A program made the translations under genes and the position numbers. From Acanthosepion pharaonis (Eukaryota > Mollusca > Cephalopoda > Sepiida > Sepiidae), in NCBI GenBank assembly GCA_903632075.3, contig CAHIKZ030003338.1, forward strand, positions 186,001 to 250,000: a DNA stretch of 64,000 nucleotides, given 5' to 3'. Under the pieces are notes generated by a model that was not told the DNA's origin, ran no database searches, and saw only the letters and a program-made list of their open reading frames with translations. This document shows positions 51,895-61,815 of the stretch, piece by piece. The first letter of the stretch is position 1. Each line of letters begins with the position of its first letter.

Positions 51895-52790
51895 GAAAAT
51901 TTGAAAAGCATTCTTTCTAATTTTTCAATATTGTGTCAATGGTCAAGTTTACATAAAAAAGATGATCATTATTCTGCCAAAACATTCAAGGTTATGTGCA
52001 TGGCTAATTTCCTTTGATTTACTGAATGATGAAGAGAAGAATTTTTTTGTTGTTTTTCCATTAACTATATAAGATGCATTTGATTCTCTTAAAAACTGCA
52101 TAACAGCAATAACCTGCTATGTATAATAAAACAGGAACAACTGCATTTACTAACATCCTCATTTGTTACATCTATGTTAAATATATAAATATCTAAATTT
52201 TGCTATCCTGCCACTTAATCCCAATTAGTTTGTAAATTCTTAAGATCAGTACTTATTAATAGGCAGGTTTATTTTGATTTTTTTCACACACAGGCAATTG
52301 ATGTATAGAAATAGATTGATCTCCACCAAGTTGCATGTACTTGCCAAATCTATCTTCAAGGTGATTTGATGGAAATTTATCTAACTAACTTCTATGCTAT
52401 ATTTGGTCAGTTCTAGAATTGCATGAGTAGTATGATGCAAAGCTCTGAAGGTTTCATTTGTTAGCTTCCTATTATTTCTAAGAATGCTATTCCAAGATTC
52501 TAACCAGTTGCAGAATACATTGAGAAATGTATAATTGTCATCATTTACTTTAAGTGGATTAGCATATTTATTGTTAAGCCACCAAGCTTTATATGGGGTT
52601 TTTACATTAAGTATTGTCCACCAAGTATAAAATATTTTATGTATTCTACAACTTCAGCAAAGTTGTGAAAACATTTCTGTTTCCCTAATGTCATCAATCC
52701 CTGAATAATGAATTGGTTAAAACTTTGAAAAACTAATGAAACATTTTTCCTTTCCAAACTAGTGGAAGAAAGAGCTTTTGAGGTCAATTC
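51895..52790 (-). pseudogene. P-element/THAP9-like transposase remnant, copy A
   Basis: Reading the minus strand from 52790 downward, several frames in succession give pieces typical of the catalytic part of P/THAP9 transposases: NVSLVFQSFNQF, FAEVVEYIKYF, NVKTPYKAWWLNNKYANPL, CNWLESW and LTNETFRALHHTTHAILEL, followed by a decayed LINFHQITLKIDF segment (family form close to LLGKFQTD-LEDRF). Frame changes and stop codons separate these blocks. The N-terminal THAP domain is not visible. About 105 bp found in copy B (61021-61137) is deleted here, and the deleted part is coding in B. The element sits in an intron-like position and is transcribed antisense to the gene unit if at all. Family assignment rests on recalled motif order, not on a search. 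Confidence 0.7.
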
Positions 52791-52944
52791 TTAGCAATAT
52801 TTCAAAATTGACTGAGATTCAAGGATATGAAGCTTCTGTAAAGTACAAAATTAGGCACTTTGGATATTGGCTCAATTTGGGAACATCATGCATTTACTTG
52901 CATCTTTTTGATCAAGCCAGTTGTTTTTAATACAACCTAAGCCA

Positions 52945-53280
52945 ATTAAGGGTAATACCTCCATTTCTATCCAGTGCAAAATCCTATCCTCACAATTTTC
53001 TCTTGCTTCAATATTTTTACACTCAAAATTTAACTGTGAAAATGCATTCACATGTGGAAAAGTATTTTATATCATATATACGATGTCAAACTGGAATACC
53101 TTGACATTAATTGCTAGTCTTAATATCCTGGCAGATGTGACCTTTAACGACAATGTTCTGGTGTTGAATATAAATTCCAAAGGCTTATGATCAGATTTTA
53201 ATAGGAATTTCCTCCCAAGCAAAAAAATTATATCTCTTTCCATTCTACACACAATTAGCAATGCCTCCTTCTCAATATTT
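52945..53280 (-). repeat. Duplicated tail of the Ty3/gypsy RNase H region (proximal copy)
   Basis: About 332 bp that repeats 53281-53612 in direct orientation. On the minus strand it encodes IEKEALLIVCRMERD, LLGRKFLLKSDHKPLEFIF and a trailing decayed NAFSQLNF-like segment (from the usual DALSRL). It starts at the IEKEA word, so it lacks the first catalytic Asp of RNase H. This is a tandem duplication inside a dead element. Confidence 0.8.
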
Positions 53281-54000
53281 AAAGGTAATAACCTTCATTT
53301 CTAACCATTGAAAAATTCTATCCTTCCAATTTTCTCTTGCTTAAATATTTTTACAATCAAAATTTAACTGTGAAAATGCATTCACATGTGGAAATATATC
53401 ATATATATGATGTCAAACTGGAATATCTTAACTTTAATTGCCCATCTTAATATCCTGGCAGATGTGATCTTTGCCAACTCTGTTCTGGTGTTGAATATAA
53501 ATTCCAAAGGCTTATGATCAGATTTTAATAGAAATTTCCTTCCCAGCAACAAATTTATATCTCTTTCCATTCTACACACGATCACTAATGCTTCCTTCTC
53601 AATATTCAATTAATTAACCTCCACTGATGTTAGTTTTCTGGATAAGTACATTACTGGGTGATCCTCCTGTGACAATATTGCAACTATAATACAGTAACAG
53701 GCATCAATGTTAATTCTTTTGCTGGTTCAAAAATTTTTTACAACTGATTTGTTTATGAGTGCCTTTTTTAATTTCTCGAAAGCAACCTCATGTCTTTTTG
53801 TCCATTGAGACTCTGTATTCTTCTTCCTTATTTTGTTAAATGGTTCCACAAGGTCACTATATTGCAGCAAGTATCTGTTATAGAAATTGGTTAATCCGAA
53901 AAAAGATTCTTTTTTATTCCTCTGTGCATTTATATCTGATGTCATATCAGTTTGTCATCTGGGAATATACCATCTTTGGATATTTAATATCCTAGGTATG
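53281..54000 (-). pseudogene. Ty3/gypsy pol fragment (RT C-terminus and RNase H)
   Basis: One minus-strand frame runs from 53945 to about 53382 with only two stop codons (TGA after VVKNF, TAA after TSVEVN). In order it gives ESFFGLTNFYNRYLLQYSD and HEVAFEKLKKALI (the connection after reverse transcriptase), then IDACYCIIVAILSQEDHPV, MYLSRKLT, NIEKEALVIV and LLKSDHKPLEFIF (RNase H). The RNase H acidic residues D (IDAC), E (EKEA) and D (SDHKPL) are present. At 53950-54000 a frameshifted KDGIFPDDKL extends the match upstream. The RT palm with YxDD, integrase, gag and LTRs are not in the window. Its right end directly abuts the zinc-finger exon, so its insertion or a deletion removed the sequence upstream of the fingers. 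Confidence 0.85.
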
Positions 54001-54002
54001 AA

Positions 54003-54103
54003 AATTAAACACGCATTAGAAATAAACCATATTCTTGTGAAGTATGTGGATCTGCATTTTCACAGAAGGTGTATTTAGTGACACATATGCGCACACACAC
54101 TGA
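54003..54103 (+). pseudogene. Frameshifted N-terminal zinc finger, copy A
   Basis: A complete C2H2 finger (CEVCGSAFSQKVYLVTHMRTH) is readable from the AAACCATATTCTTGTG word at 54024 to 54102. A missing G in the linker (ACTGAGAG instead of ACTGGAGAG) shifts the frame relative to the main array. The 20 bases before it still resemble a decayed linker. Confidence 0.8.
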
Positions 54104-54868
54104 GAGAAACCATATTCTTGCGATGTTTGTGGATCTGCATTTTCATTTCAAAAGGCGTATTTAGTGCCACATATGCGTACACACACTGGAGAGAAACCCT
54201 ATTCTTGTGAAGTTTGTGGATCTAAATTTTCAATGAAGTCAGATATGGTCAAACATATGCGTATACACACTGGAGTGAAGCCATATTCTTGTGAAGTTTG
54301 TGGATCTGCATTTTCACGCACGTCATATTTAGTGAGACATATGCGTACACATACTGGACAGAAACCCTATTCTTGTGAAGTTTGTGGATCTGCATTTTCA
54401 CAGAAGTCACATTTATTAAGACATATGCTTACACATGCTGGAGAGAAACCATATTCTTGTAAAGTTTGTGGATCTGCATTTTCACAGAAGTCAAATTTAG
54501 TGCCACATATGCAGATACACACTGGGGTGAAGCCATATTCTTGTGAAGTTTGTGCATCTGCATTTTCACGCAAGTCACATTTAGAGTCACATATGCATAC
54601 ACATACTGGACAGAAACCCTATTCTTGTGAAGATTGTGGATCTGCATTTTCACAGAAGCCGCATTTAGTGAGACATATGCGTACACACACTGGAGAGAAA
54701 CCATATTCTTGTGAAGATTGTGGATCTGCATTTTCACAGAAGTCGCATTTAGTGACACATATGCGTACCCACGCCGGAGAGAAACCATATTCTTGTGAAG
54801 ATTGTGGATCTGCATTTTCACAGAAGTCGCAATTAGGGAGTCATATGTGTACACACACTCGTGAATAA
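54104..54868 (+). CDS. C2H2 zinc-finger array, copy A (open segment, probably pseudogenising)
   Basis: The frame is open from 54104 and has no ATG until 54173; a GTG at 54164 is not a credible start in a eukaryote. It would need an upstream exon. It encodes nine fingers joined by TGEKPYS-type linkers. The first (CDVCGSAFSFQKAYLVPHMRTH) has one extra residue between Cys2 and His1; the other eight are canonical C-X2-C-X12-H-X3-H. Recognition helices (positions -1 to 6) are MKSDMVK, RTSYLVR, QKSHLLR, QKSNLVP, RKSHLES, QKPHLVR, QKSHLVT and QKSQLGS. Fingers are nearly identical in nucleotide sequence outside the helix, as in young, homogenising arrays. The likely role is a nuclear DNA-binding protein. 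The frame ends at TAA 54866-54868, where a linker Lys codon AAA became TAA; fingers continue beyond. With a frameshift upstream, no promoter-linked start and a nonsense codon, it may be dead. Confidence 0.6.
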   Translation, partial: EKPYSCDVCGSAFSFQKAYLVPHMRTHTGEKPYSCEVCGSKFSMKSDMVKHMRIHTGVKPYSCEVCGSAFSRTSYLVRHMRTHTGQKPYSCEVCGSAFSQKSHLLRHMLTHAGEKPYSCKVCGSAFSQKSNLVPHMQIHTGVKPYSCEVCASAFSRKSHLESHMHTHTGQKPYSCEDCGSAFSQKPHLVRHMRTHTGEKPYSCEDCGSAFSQKSHLVTHMRTHAGEKPYSCEDCGSAFSQKSQLGSHMCTHTRE

Positions 54869-55345
54869 CCATATTCTTGTGAAATTTGTGGCTCACCATT
54901 TTCATGGAAACATAAACGTACACACACTAGAGAGAAACCCTATTCCTGTGAAGTTTGTGGATCTGCATTTTCACTCAAGACGAATTTGGAGCCACATATT
55001 TATACACACACTGGCAAGAAACCCTATTCTTGTAAAGTTTGTGGATCTGCATTTTCTCAGAAGTCCCATTTAGTGCGATATATGTGTACACACACTGGAG
55101 AGAAACCCTATTTTGGTAAAGTTTGTGGATTTGCATTTTCACATGGGTCATATTTAGTGCCACACATGCGTACACGCACTTGAGAGAAACCATATTCATG
55201 TGAAGTTTGTGGTTCTGCATTTTCACAGAAGTCAACTATGTTCAATCATATGTATACACACTATATATAAGCTATAGTTTCTTGAAATTTGTGGATCTCC
55301 ATTTTCATGGAAATGATGTTGAGCCATTTTTGTATACACACTAGA
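54869..55345 (+). pseudogene. Continuation of array A after the nonsense codon
   Basis: It continues in the same frame as the open segment. It gives a shortened finger (CEICGSPFSWKHKRTH, five residues missing), one intact finger (CEVCGSAFSLKTNLEPHIYTH), one with His1 changed to Tyr, and one with Cys1 changed to Gly and His2 changed to Arg. A second nonsense codon follows (TGA 55184-55186, from GGA), then an intact finger (CEVCGSAFSQKSTMFNHMYTH) and a stop near 55267. A last, heavily decayed finger is visible at 55270-55345. Damage increases toward the 3' end. Confidence 0.8.
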
Positions 55346-55349
55346 AAGA

Positions 55350-58227
55350 AAAAATATTATGATATTTGCTGATATGTATTTCCAGAAAGATTTTGTTGGA
55401 TAATTTGTATGCATAATTGACAGAAATCCAAACATTGTCCACATAATAACCTGTGATGAAGCCAATGCGAATTACAAAAAAAAAGCAAACTATTTTCACA
55501 TGTTAATTTCTTATGCATTTTTAAATCAGTGGCACGTTTTCTCGGCATTCATCAAACCATCATTATAGATGAAGACTTAATTATGAAGATGCATGTTCCA
55601 AAAATGTTTTAAGAAATTATTATGTTGGAATGTAAAGAGCATTTCCATTTATGATAAGTATATAGATTTAATTCAATAATGAGGCCACTTGGCTCTGCAA
55701 ATTAATACAGAACATTTAAAAATGTCTCGTCCTTTAAAATTTTCTTAAAAAAGAGTATACCATGTTGAAAAAAAACAAAAATAAAAACAAATTTTATTGT
55801 TAAAATGTTTGTTATTATTAAGATGAAAGACTAAATTATTTTTGATTATTCCACTAAATTCTTTAGTCCTTTCTTGCATGTTCTAAATTTTGGTTAAAAT
55901 TTTGTTTTTCTTGCATCAGCAAAGAGTATTAATATCATACGAGCAGTTAGTAACTAGACGCTTGAATTCAAATGAATCTGGATATCTACTGTCTCTCCAG
56001 ACTGTCAACCTTGAACAGTGGGTTGTCTAACTGTGGACTTGTGTATGCATTTGTAACAGTGTTGCCTGAGCATGTTGGGTGACTTCTTTACACTTCCTCT
56101 TGAATAAATGCACTGGATGTCAAACATCTGTTAGAACAAGTCAGGAATGATGTACCAGTGGCATGATGGATTGTGGCAGCCAAGGAGCCTGAGAAACAGG
56201 GTTCTGATTTCTGCCAATGATCTGCAGATTGATGGTGTCTGCTACAGAGGTGGTGGTGCTAATCACTTGCATAGAAAGATAGTCAATGAATTGTGCAAAG
56301 TAGGAGCCAGCGATTAGACAAAACAATATGTTGATATGACCTGCGCCATATACTGTAGAAATGCCCAAGGAATAGACATTGCTACCAGTCTCAATACCTG
56401 GGCAGATTTAAATGTTGTACTACCTCTAATTGTAGTCAACATATTCGTCGATGGGGAATGGTGTTTAGCTGTCAATGACCCTGGCTGCTCATGACTTGTC
56501 ATTAGTGCAGAGTGATACTGTTCATAGACCGGGAAGCACATGCATGTGGAGATGATTAGTGGCAGAATGAGGGAATGTGTTGATGGTTCATGTGGCAAAC
56601 ATGTTGATCAAGTAGCAAGCAAATATAGTTGCGAAGTTGACAATATCACTCTTACGATGCAATGGCATCCTCCAGTATTTTTAAACGCATTTTTTTCTTT
56701 ATTATAATATCCTTCAAATATAAAAAATTCTTTTCTAAAACACTTAGAAAAATAAGCAGATTTCAAATTTAATTATTCTGAATTGAAACATTATTATTTT
56801 AGTTTAAAGAAAATTAAATTTTTTAACACTGAGGCCATTTTTTTTCTGATGTGTTGAGTGATATATTGAGAGGCTGATATTTATGAAATTTAAGTTCATG
56901 GACCAAATGTGGACAGATTATTAATATAGTTTTTGTTTTTCTAATTGACCAGTAATATTAAAAAAAATTAGGAAAATATTTTAAAAATATAGAATTTTGA
57001 ATTTTAAAGCCTAAGTTGTTTATTGGAAAAATATTGTAAAATCCCACTGTAGAACAAGATATTTGTCCTTGGCTAACAACTTTTATGTTCTATTTGTTTA
57101 TGGCTAGAAAATATGAATAATGGCTAATATTTCCTTCAAATATTAACTAGCATAATAATACTTATTTCCATTGTGAAAACTGACTAGAATAAATATTCTC
57201 AATTGTTAAATGTTAAGAATAAAAAAAAAACATGATTCAAATGACATGTATTTATTCTAAGATTACTCAATAGAGACAAAAAGTTTAGGAGTGAGTATTT
57301 GTGATTTATGCTTATACTGTAAATTACTTTCATAAATCATCACCCAAATATAGTTTCCTATTATGTTCGATCCACAGATTTCACAGCGTAATTGTTTTTT
57401 ATTTAATATAAATTGAACATGGCATGAACTAATCCCTGCTGTAAATCCTTAGATGGTAGATCTATTTGATCTTCCATACAAAAAATAATTTAACTGTTGT
57501 GAAAATACAATTCTTTTAAAAATACTCCTGATATGAAAATCTCACAAAACTTTTTTTTTTCTATTCTTCAAACACATTTTTATTTTTAAAAGATCTCTCT
57601 TTTGTCATCAACAAATAGAAGAATTTCAAAATCACACTGAAATATTACAAGTAAATTTTTGAAAATTTCATATTTTTTGCTGTTAAATCTGGAAGGAAAT
57701 AGTGTATTTTATTCAAATATGCTGTCCTGGAATTACAAGAGTAATTATATTTTTATTATTTTAATTATTTTTGTAATGTTTCAGGGTAAATTTGCTACTT
57801 TGCTATTCCAAAAATAACTTCTTTTATAAAAATAAAATAAATTATAAAATTGGTTATGAAAATAAATTATAAAAGTTTTCATAGATCTATTGTATTATTT
57901 TTGTTAGGTATCAGCTCATAATTACCACAAACAATCAGCAATACTAATTAGAAACAAAAGAACATTGAGACCTAACAAACATTAATAAAACAACACCTTA
58001 TAATTTTTATACCACAGTTGCTTTGCTTTTGACTAGAAATAAAAGCTTATATTGTCTTGTATTATTTTGCCTTGTTTATTTACTTCCACTTCTGATTCTT
58101 GTTTATTGTGAATTTTCTTAATTTTCAATAAACTTGCCTATGGCCAGCTCTTCCAAAATTTCCCAAAATTAATCCCACAAAAGAAGAAAAACACAGGTTT
58201 ACTTCTACTTCATAAATGCTTCTATTC
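55350..58227. other. Unassigned DNA between the two gene copies
   Basis: AT-rich DNA with many poly-A and poly-T runs. At 55960-56640 composition is less AT-rich, and the minus strand has frames of 75 and 94 codons (56141-56368 and 56314-56598). They overlap in different frames and I do not recognise them; this could be an old exon or element. AATAAA-like words near 55782 and 56103 could serve as polyadenylation signals for copy A. I see nothing else between 56700 and 58227. Confidence 0.5.
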
Positions 58228-58405
58228 TGCTATTAGAAGCTGACTTGTGTATCGAAATGGATCCTGATTAATTTGTATGCTGATATAGTCACAATAATAA
58301 GTTTAATTAATAATTAGATCAAGTGTTAGTGATAATAACTTTGAGTCGAAAATATTGTTTCTGTGTTATATTTTTCAAGAAAGTACAATTCGGAACCGAC
58401 AACTC

Positions 58406-58678
58406 GGCACAAGGACAACTTAGCAATGGGACAACTCACCGCTAAAATCTTGGCCAAAGAAAGAAATAAAATTGATATATGTACTTGAGAAGACATAAGA
58501 CTAAAATTTACAAATTTCTGCATTCTCTTCTGTTTCCGAAATGAAGTTTTCAAACCTTTAAGAATGAAATAAATAATTTAATGATATCTCATCCATACAT
58601 CGTCCAGTAGAATTCGGGACCGCCAACTTGACACAAGGACAACTTAGCAATGGGACAACTCACCGCCAAAATCTTGAA
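58406..58678 (+). repeat. Pair of 50-bp motifs upstream of promoter B
   Basis: Copies at 58406-58454 and 58630-58678, 224 bp apart, match those in copy A. The element was therefore already doubled before the gene duplicated. Confidence 0.85.
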
Positions 58679-58786
58679 CAAATTGGTCAATAAACACATA
58701 AATGGGCGTTGCAATCCACCCACGTCCAAGTCTTTTTTCAACGCTTGACCAAGTCAAGTTTCCCCACTCTTTTTCCAAGAGCCTGT

Positions 58787-58792
58787 CACGTG
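58787..58792 (+). promoter_or_regulatory. E-box CACGTG, promoter B
   Basis: The context is CTGTCACGTGATTACATT, with the same position relative to the other promoter parts as in copy A. Confidence 0.5.
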
Positions 58793-58815
58793 ATTACATT
58801 AATTATAAATACCAG

Positions 58816-58834
58816 TTCTCTCTCTCTCTCTCTC
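58816..58834 (+). repeat. CT microsatellite in promoter B
   Basis: About 19 bp of CT repeat, less than half the length of the tract in copy A. Confidence 0.9.
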
Positions 58835-58867
58835 TTCCTTTATTTCTCTCGCTACAAAATGTAATTG

Positions 58868-58909
58868 TATATAAAAGGATTCGCGTCTTGACCATGTGCG
58901 GTCAGACGC
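58868..58909 (+). promoter_or_regulatory. Candidate core promoter B (TATA box and initiator-like site)
   Basis: TATATAAAAG at 58868-58877 and GGTCAGACG with TCAG at 58902-58905 keep the copy A arrangement. It is oriented toward array B. Confidence 0.6.
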
Positions 58910-59746
58910 TTATGAAAAATTAAACTATCCACACACACACGTACATTTCTAGATTAAGCCGTTACAAAATTTTCCATGCTACATTACAAGCATACGAAAC
59001 CTTTCCAAACCAGCATCAAGAACTTTTCTCTTTAAAAATACTTCGATCAAGGTTTAGCACACTTCTTTACAAAACAAAACTAATATTCTGCATATAAAAA
59101 ACATATTTGTTGTTCCAAACAAATCCTTTTTGTCGTAATTGAATATTGTTACTATTTGATTTTTTTATTTAAATTTATGTTTGTGGATGTTGCATGTTTT
59201 ATTTGCAGCGCAATTTTAAATATTCACGCAGCCTTCCTAGATCCACAACAATATAAACTTGTTTTCAAGATTTTTATTTTACTTTTTCATTCATACAAAT
59301 AATTATTTTTTACACGGAAGTTCTTTATTAATTCCCTTCTTTTTTGTAGCCCTTCATTTTCATCGATTTTAAAATTAGAATTCTTAAAAAAAAAGGTTTC
59401 ATTGGTTACAGTTAAATATTTTATGGCATAAAGCAGGTAAGAAAATAAAAGAAAGGAATTAAACTCTAAAATATAATTTAATAGTTATTGATCAATTTCG
59501 ATTTTTAATGTCGTTTAAAAATAAGATTAATTCTAATATTCATAATTTTTAAACAATTTTTGTTACATAATGTGAAAATAATTTATTTAAAAAAAATAAC
59601 AAATTCAATTTCTAGATTATAGCCCGTTTGATCACCCGTATTTTTTTATAATTTCACGCGTGCATTGAGATTACATGAAAAAGGAAGTGCTTTAGGAAGA
59701 ACAATAAAAAATTCTTATCATTAACCTCTGACCTTCATGTAACATC

Positions 59747-59765
59747 ATGGGTTACGGTACGTAAA
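59747..59765 (+). promoter_or_regulatory. Candidate splice donor after ATGGGTTACG (copy B)
   Basis: The same ATGGGTTACG then GTACGTAAAT junction as in copy A (GT at 59757-59758). Preservation after many nearby substitutions is mild support for function. Confidence 0.35.
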
Positions 59766-60054
59766 TATACGTTATTTTCGCTATAAGTATTATTGTTAAT
59801 TAAAGTTACAAATTTTCTTTGAAATAAATCTCTTGGATAAATATTGAATTCTGAAGAGGTTTTTAATTTTGTTGTTTTCATTTATCTTCAATAATAAAAG
59901 TTTACAGAAAAAAATTATTGAGAAGGAACAAATTCTTGTTTGACACCGTTTATCGTAATTCCTTTATTCTGTTGTCTGTGTTCAGAAACTATATCCGTTT
60001 TATTTTCAAATCTTTTCTTAATTGCTGTTCATTTGAAAATAGGAAGTTTTATTG

Positions 60055-60164
60055 ATGGAACTTGAGAAAGAAATACCAAGTCCAACAATAGCAGCAACAT
60101 AATCCCTTTTGTTTTTCTATGAAAAGCTTTTTACAGAGATTCGCCCTGAAGAAAAGGTAAGTTA
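60055..60164 (+). promoter_or_regulatory. Candidate 5' exon end with GTAAGT donor (copy B)
   Basis: GAAGAAAAG then GTAAGT, with GT at 60157-60158. A 15-codon ATG frame lies at 60055-60102. Together with the acceptor at 63119 it would define an intron of about 2.96 kb that contains the inverted-repeat element, the P-like remnant and the Tc1 tail. Confidence 0.5.
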
Positions 60165-60318
60165 CTTGAAAGACCGTCATAGACTTCTTCTTAAAACCCC
60201 GAAAACCGCAGAAGAAACACATTTTAAACCATTTTTATTTTAAATGTTTTCTCTGAAAGAAATTTGCTTACATTTCGCTTTTATTACGAAGATAATTGTC
60301 TAGATCGCTAAAAAAGTA

Positions 60319-60595
60319 GGCATGTCCACTTTTTCTAATTTTAAAAATTGGCATACCCCGATGAAAAAAGGCCCTAAACTTGATTAAAAACAATTTTTTT
60401 ATTATCTGATCTAAAAAATCAAAAACACGATTTTCCACTAAAATTTCAAATGTGCTAGAAAGGAATAAAATTTAAAAATACTTTGGTCTCTGCTCTTATT
60501 AATAACAAACTTTTTCACAATAAAACTTTGTTTTATTAAATTTGGGGCCTTTTTCATTAGGATATACCACTATTTTGTGAAAAAGTGGACATGCC
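60319..60595. mobile_element. 277-bp inverted-repeat element (MITE-like), copy B only
   Basis: The ends are GGCATGTCCACTTTTTC and its reverse complement GAAAAAGTGGACATGCC. Imperfect complementarity extends inward through the CCCCGATGAAAAAAGGCCC / GGGGCCTTTTTCATTAGG words, so the arms reach about 75 bp. The interior is AT-rich and noncoding. Copy A shows the uninterrupted site (CTAAAAAAG-AGCATATTTTTAATTTGC). A TA precedes the left end, but the right side reads TCG, so a clean target-site duplication is not evident. A non-autonomous DNA transposon is the best reading. Confidence 0.8.
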
Positions 60596-60829
60596 TCGTT
60601 TTAATTTGCATGTTTTATTTTATTTTATTTTATTTATCTTGTAGTAGTAAAGTAACAATAGTGACATTTTTGTTGTGTAAAAAAATAAAATACAAATTTT
60701 AAATAATTGTGAAAAAAAAACCCTATAAATAAGCATATGGGAAATTCAGCTTAATATTTGAATTTTTTTTTTTTTTATAACTTGTTTCTAGTAATATTTT
60801 CCCTTGAACAAAAATTATTCAGAAGAAAA

Positions 60830-61815
60830 TTTGAAGAGCTCCACACAAGAATGCTTTCTAATTTTTCAATATTGTGTCAAGGGTCAAGTCCACAAGTCCA
60901 CATCAAAAAGATGATCATTATTCTGCAAAAACATTCAAGGTTATGTGCATGGCTAATTTCCTTTGATTTACTGAATGATGAAGAGAAGAATTTTTTGTCG
61001 TTTTTCCAGTAACTATATAAGTCTAGAGAACAGCATTTGTAGTAGCATCATTAGGATATAACTGTTTATTTCAGATGTTTTGTCCTCTTTATCAATTCCA
61101 GATATTAAATTATTGCAACTGTTATATTTCATCTTCTTAAAAACTGCATGACAGCAATAACTTCCTATGTGTAATATAACAGGAACACTTTCTCTGCATT
61201 TACTAACATCCTCATTTGTTACATCTATGTTAAATATATAAATATCTAAAATTTGCTCTTTATCCCAATTAGTTTGTAAATTCTTAAGATCAGTATTTAT
61301 TAATAGGCAGGTTTATTTTGATTTTTTTTTTTCACACACAGGCAATTGATGCATAGAAATAGATTGATCTCCACCAAGTTACCTGTACTTGCAAAATCTA
61401 TCTTCAAGGTGATTTGATGGAAATTTATCAGGTAATACATAACTTTAACTTCTTCTATGCTATATTTGGTCAGTTCTAGAATTGCATGAGTAGTATGATG
61501 CAAAGCTCTGAAGGTTTCATTTGTTAGTTTCTCATTATTTCTAAGAATGTTTATTCAAGATTCTAACCAGTTGCAGAATACATTGAGAAATACATAATTG
61601 TCATCATTTACTTAAAATGGATTAGCATATTTATTAAGTTGCCAACCTTTATAATGTGACTTTTTACATTCCTTATTGTCATAAAAGTAAAAATATGTTT
61701 ATGTATTCTGCAACTTTTGCAAAGTTATGAAAACATTTCTGTTTTATAATGTCATCAATCCCAAATAGTGAATTGGTTAAAAATTTTTCAAAAAAAACTA
61801 ATGATGCCACTAAAT
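60830..61815 (-). pseudogene. P-element/THAP9-like transposase remnant, copy B
   Basis: On the minus strand, frame pieces in order are SLVFFEKF, KQKCFHNFAKVAEYI, HHTTHAILELTKYSIEE, LINFHQITLKIDF, then a 92-codon open stretch (about 61296 to 61021) with ILDIYIFNIDVTNEDV, VPVILHIGSYCCHAVFKKM and YNSCNNLISG. A further frame gives SVNQRKLAMHITLNVFAE. The order fits the C-terminal half of P/THAP9 transposases, including the late Gly-Tyr-Cys and Cys-x2-Cys-like segment. Frameshifts lie at poly-T tracts. It is the homologue of the copy A remnant and predates the gene duplication. No inverted termini or N-terminal DNA-binding domain were found. Confidence 0.75.

Larger units (their letters stand above)
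49515..52770 (+). repeat. Segmental duplication, copy A (5' part of zinc-finger gene unit)
   Basis: This block is collinear with 58228-61815 at what looks like high identity over most of its length. It contains, in order, paired 50-bp motifs, an E-box, a CT run, a TATA box, two candidate donor sites and a decayed P/THAP9-like transposase on the opposite strand. Compared with copy B it lacks the 277-bp inverted-repeat insertion and about 105 bp of transposase sequence. Both copies are followed by zinc-finger exons, so the duplicated unit was probably a whole gene. Confidence 0.9.
58228..61815 (+). repeat. Segmental duplication, copy B (5' part of zinc-finger gene unit)
   Basis: Collinear with 49515-52770. 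The start is approximate, at the CTGCTATTAGAAGCTGACTTG word. Relative to copy A it has gained an inverted-repeat element (60319-60595) and has kept about 105 bp of transposase sequence. It has a shorter CT tract and many small poly-A or poly-T length changes. It leads into the second finger array at 63350. Confidence 0.9.

Noticed and set aside
54367..55235. Minus-strand frames of 68-164 codons across the finger exon
   Set aside because: They are the antisense of tandem fingers and repeat with the 84-bp finger period.
56141..56598. Possible gene on the minus strand (frames of 75 and 94 codons)
   Set aside because: The frames overlap in different phases, have no recognised motif and no splice or promoter context; kept only as a note in the intergenic entry.
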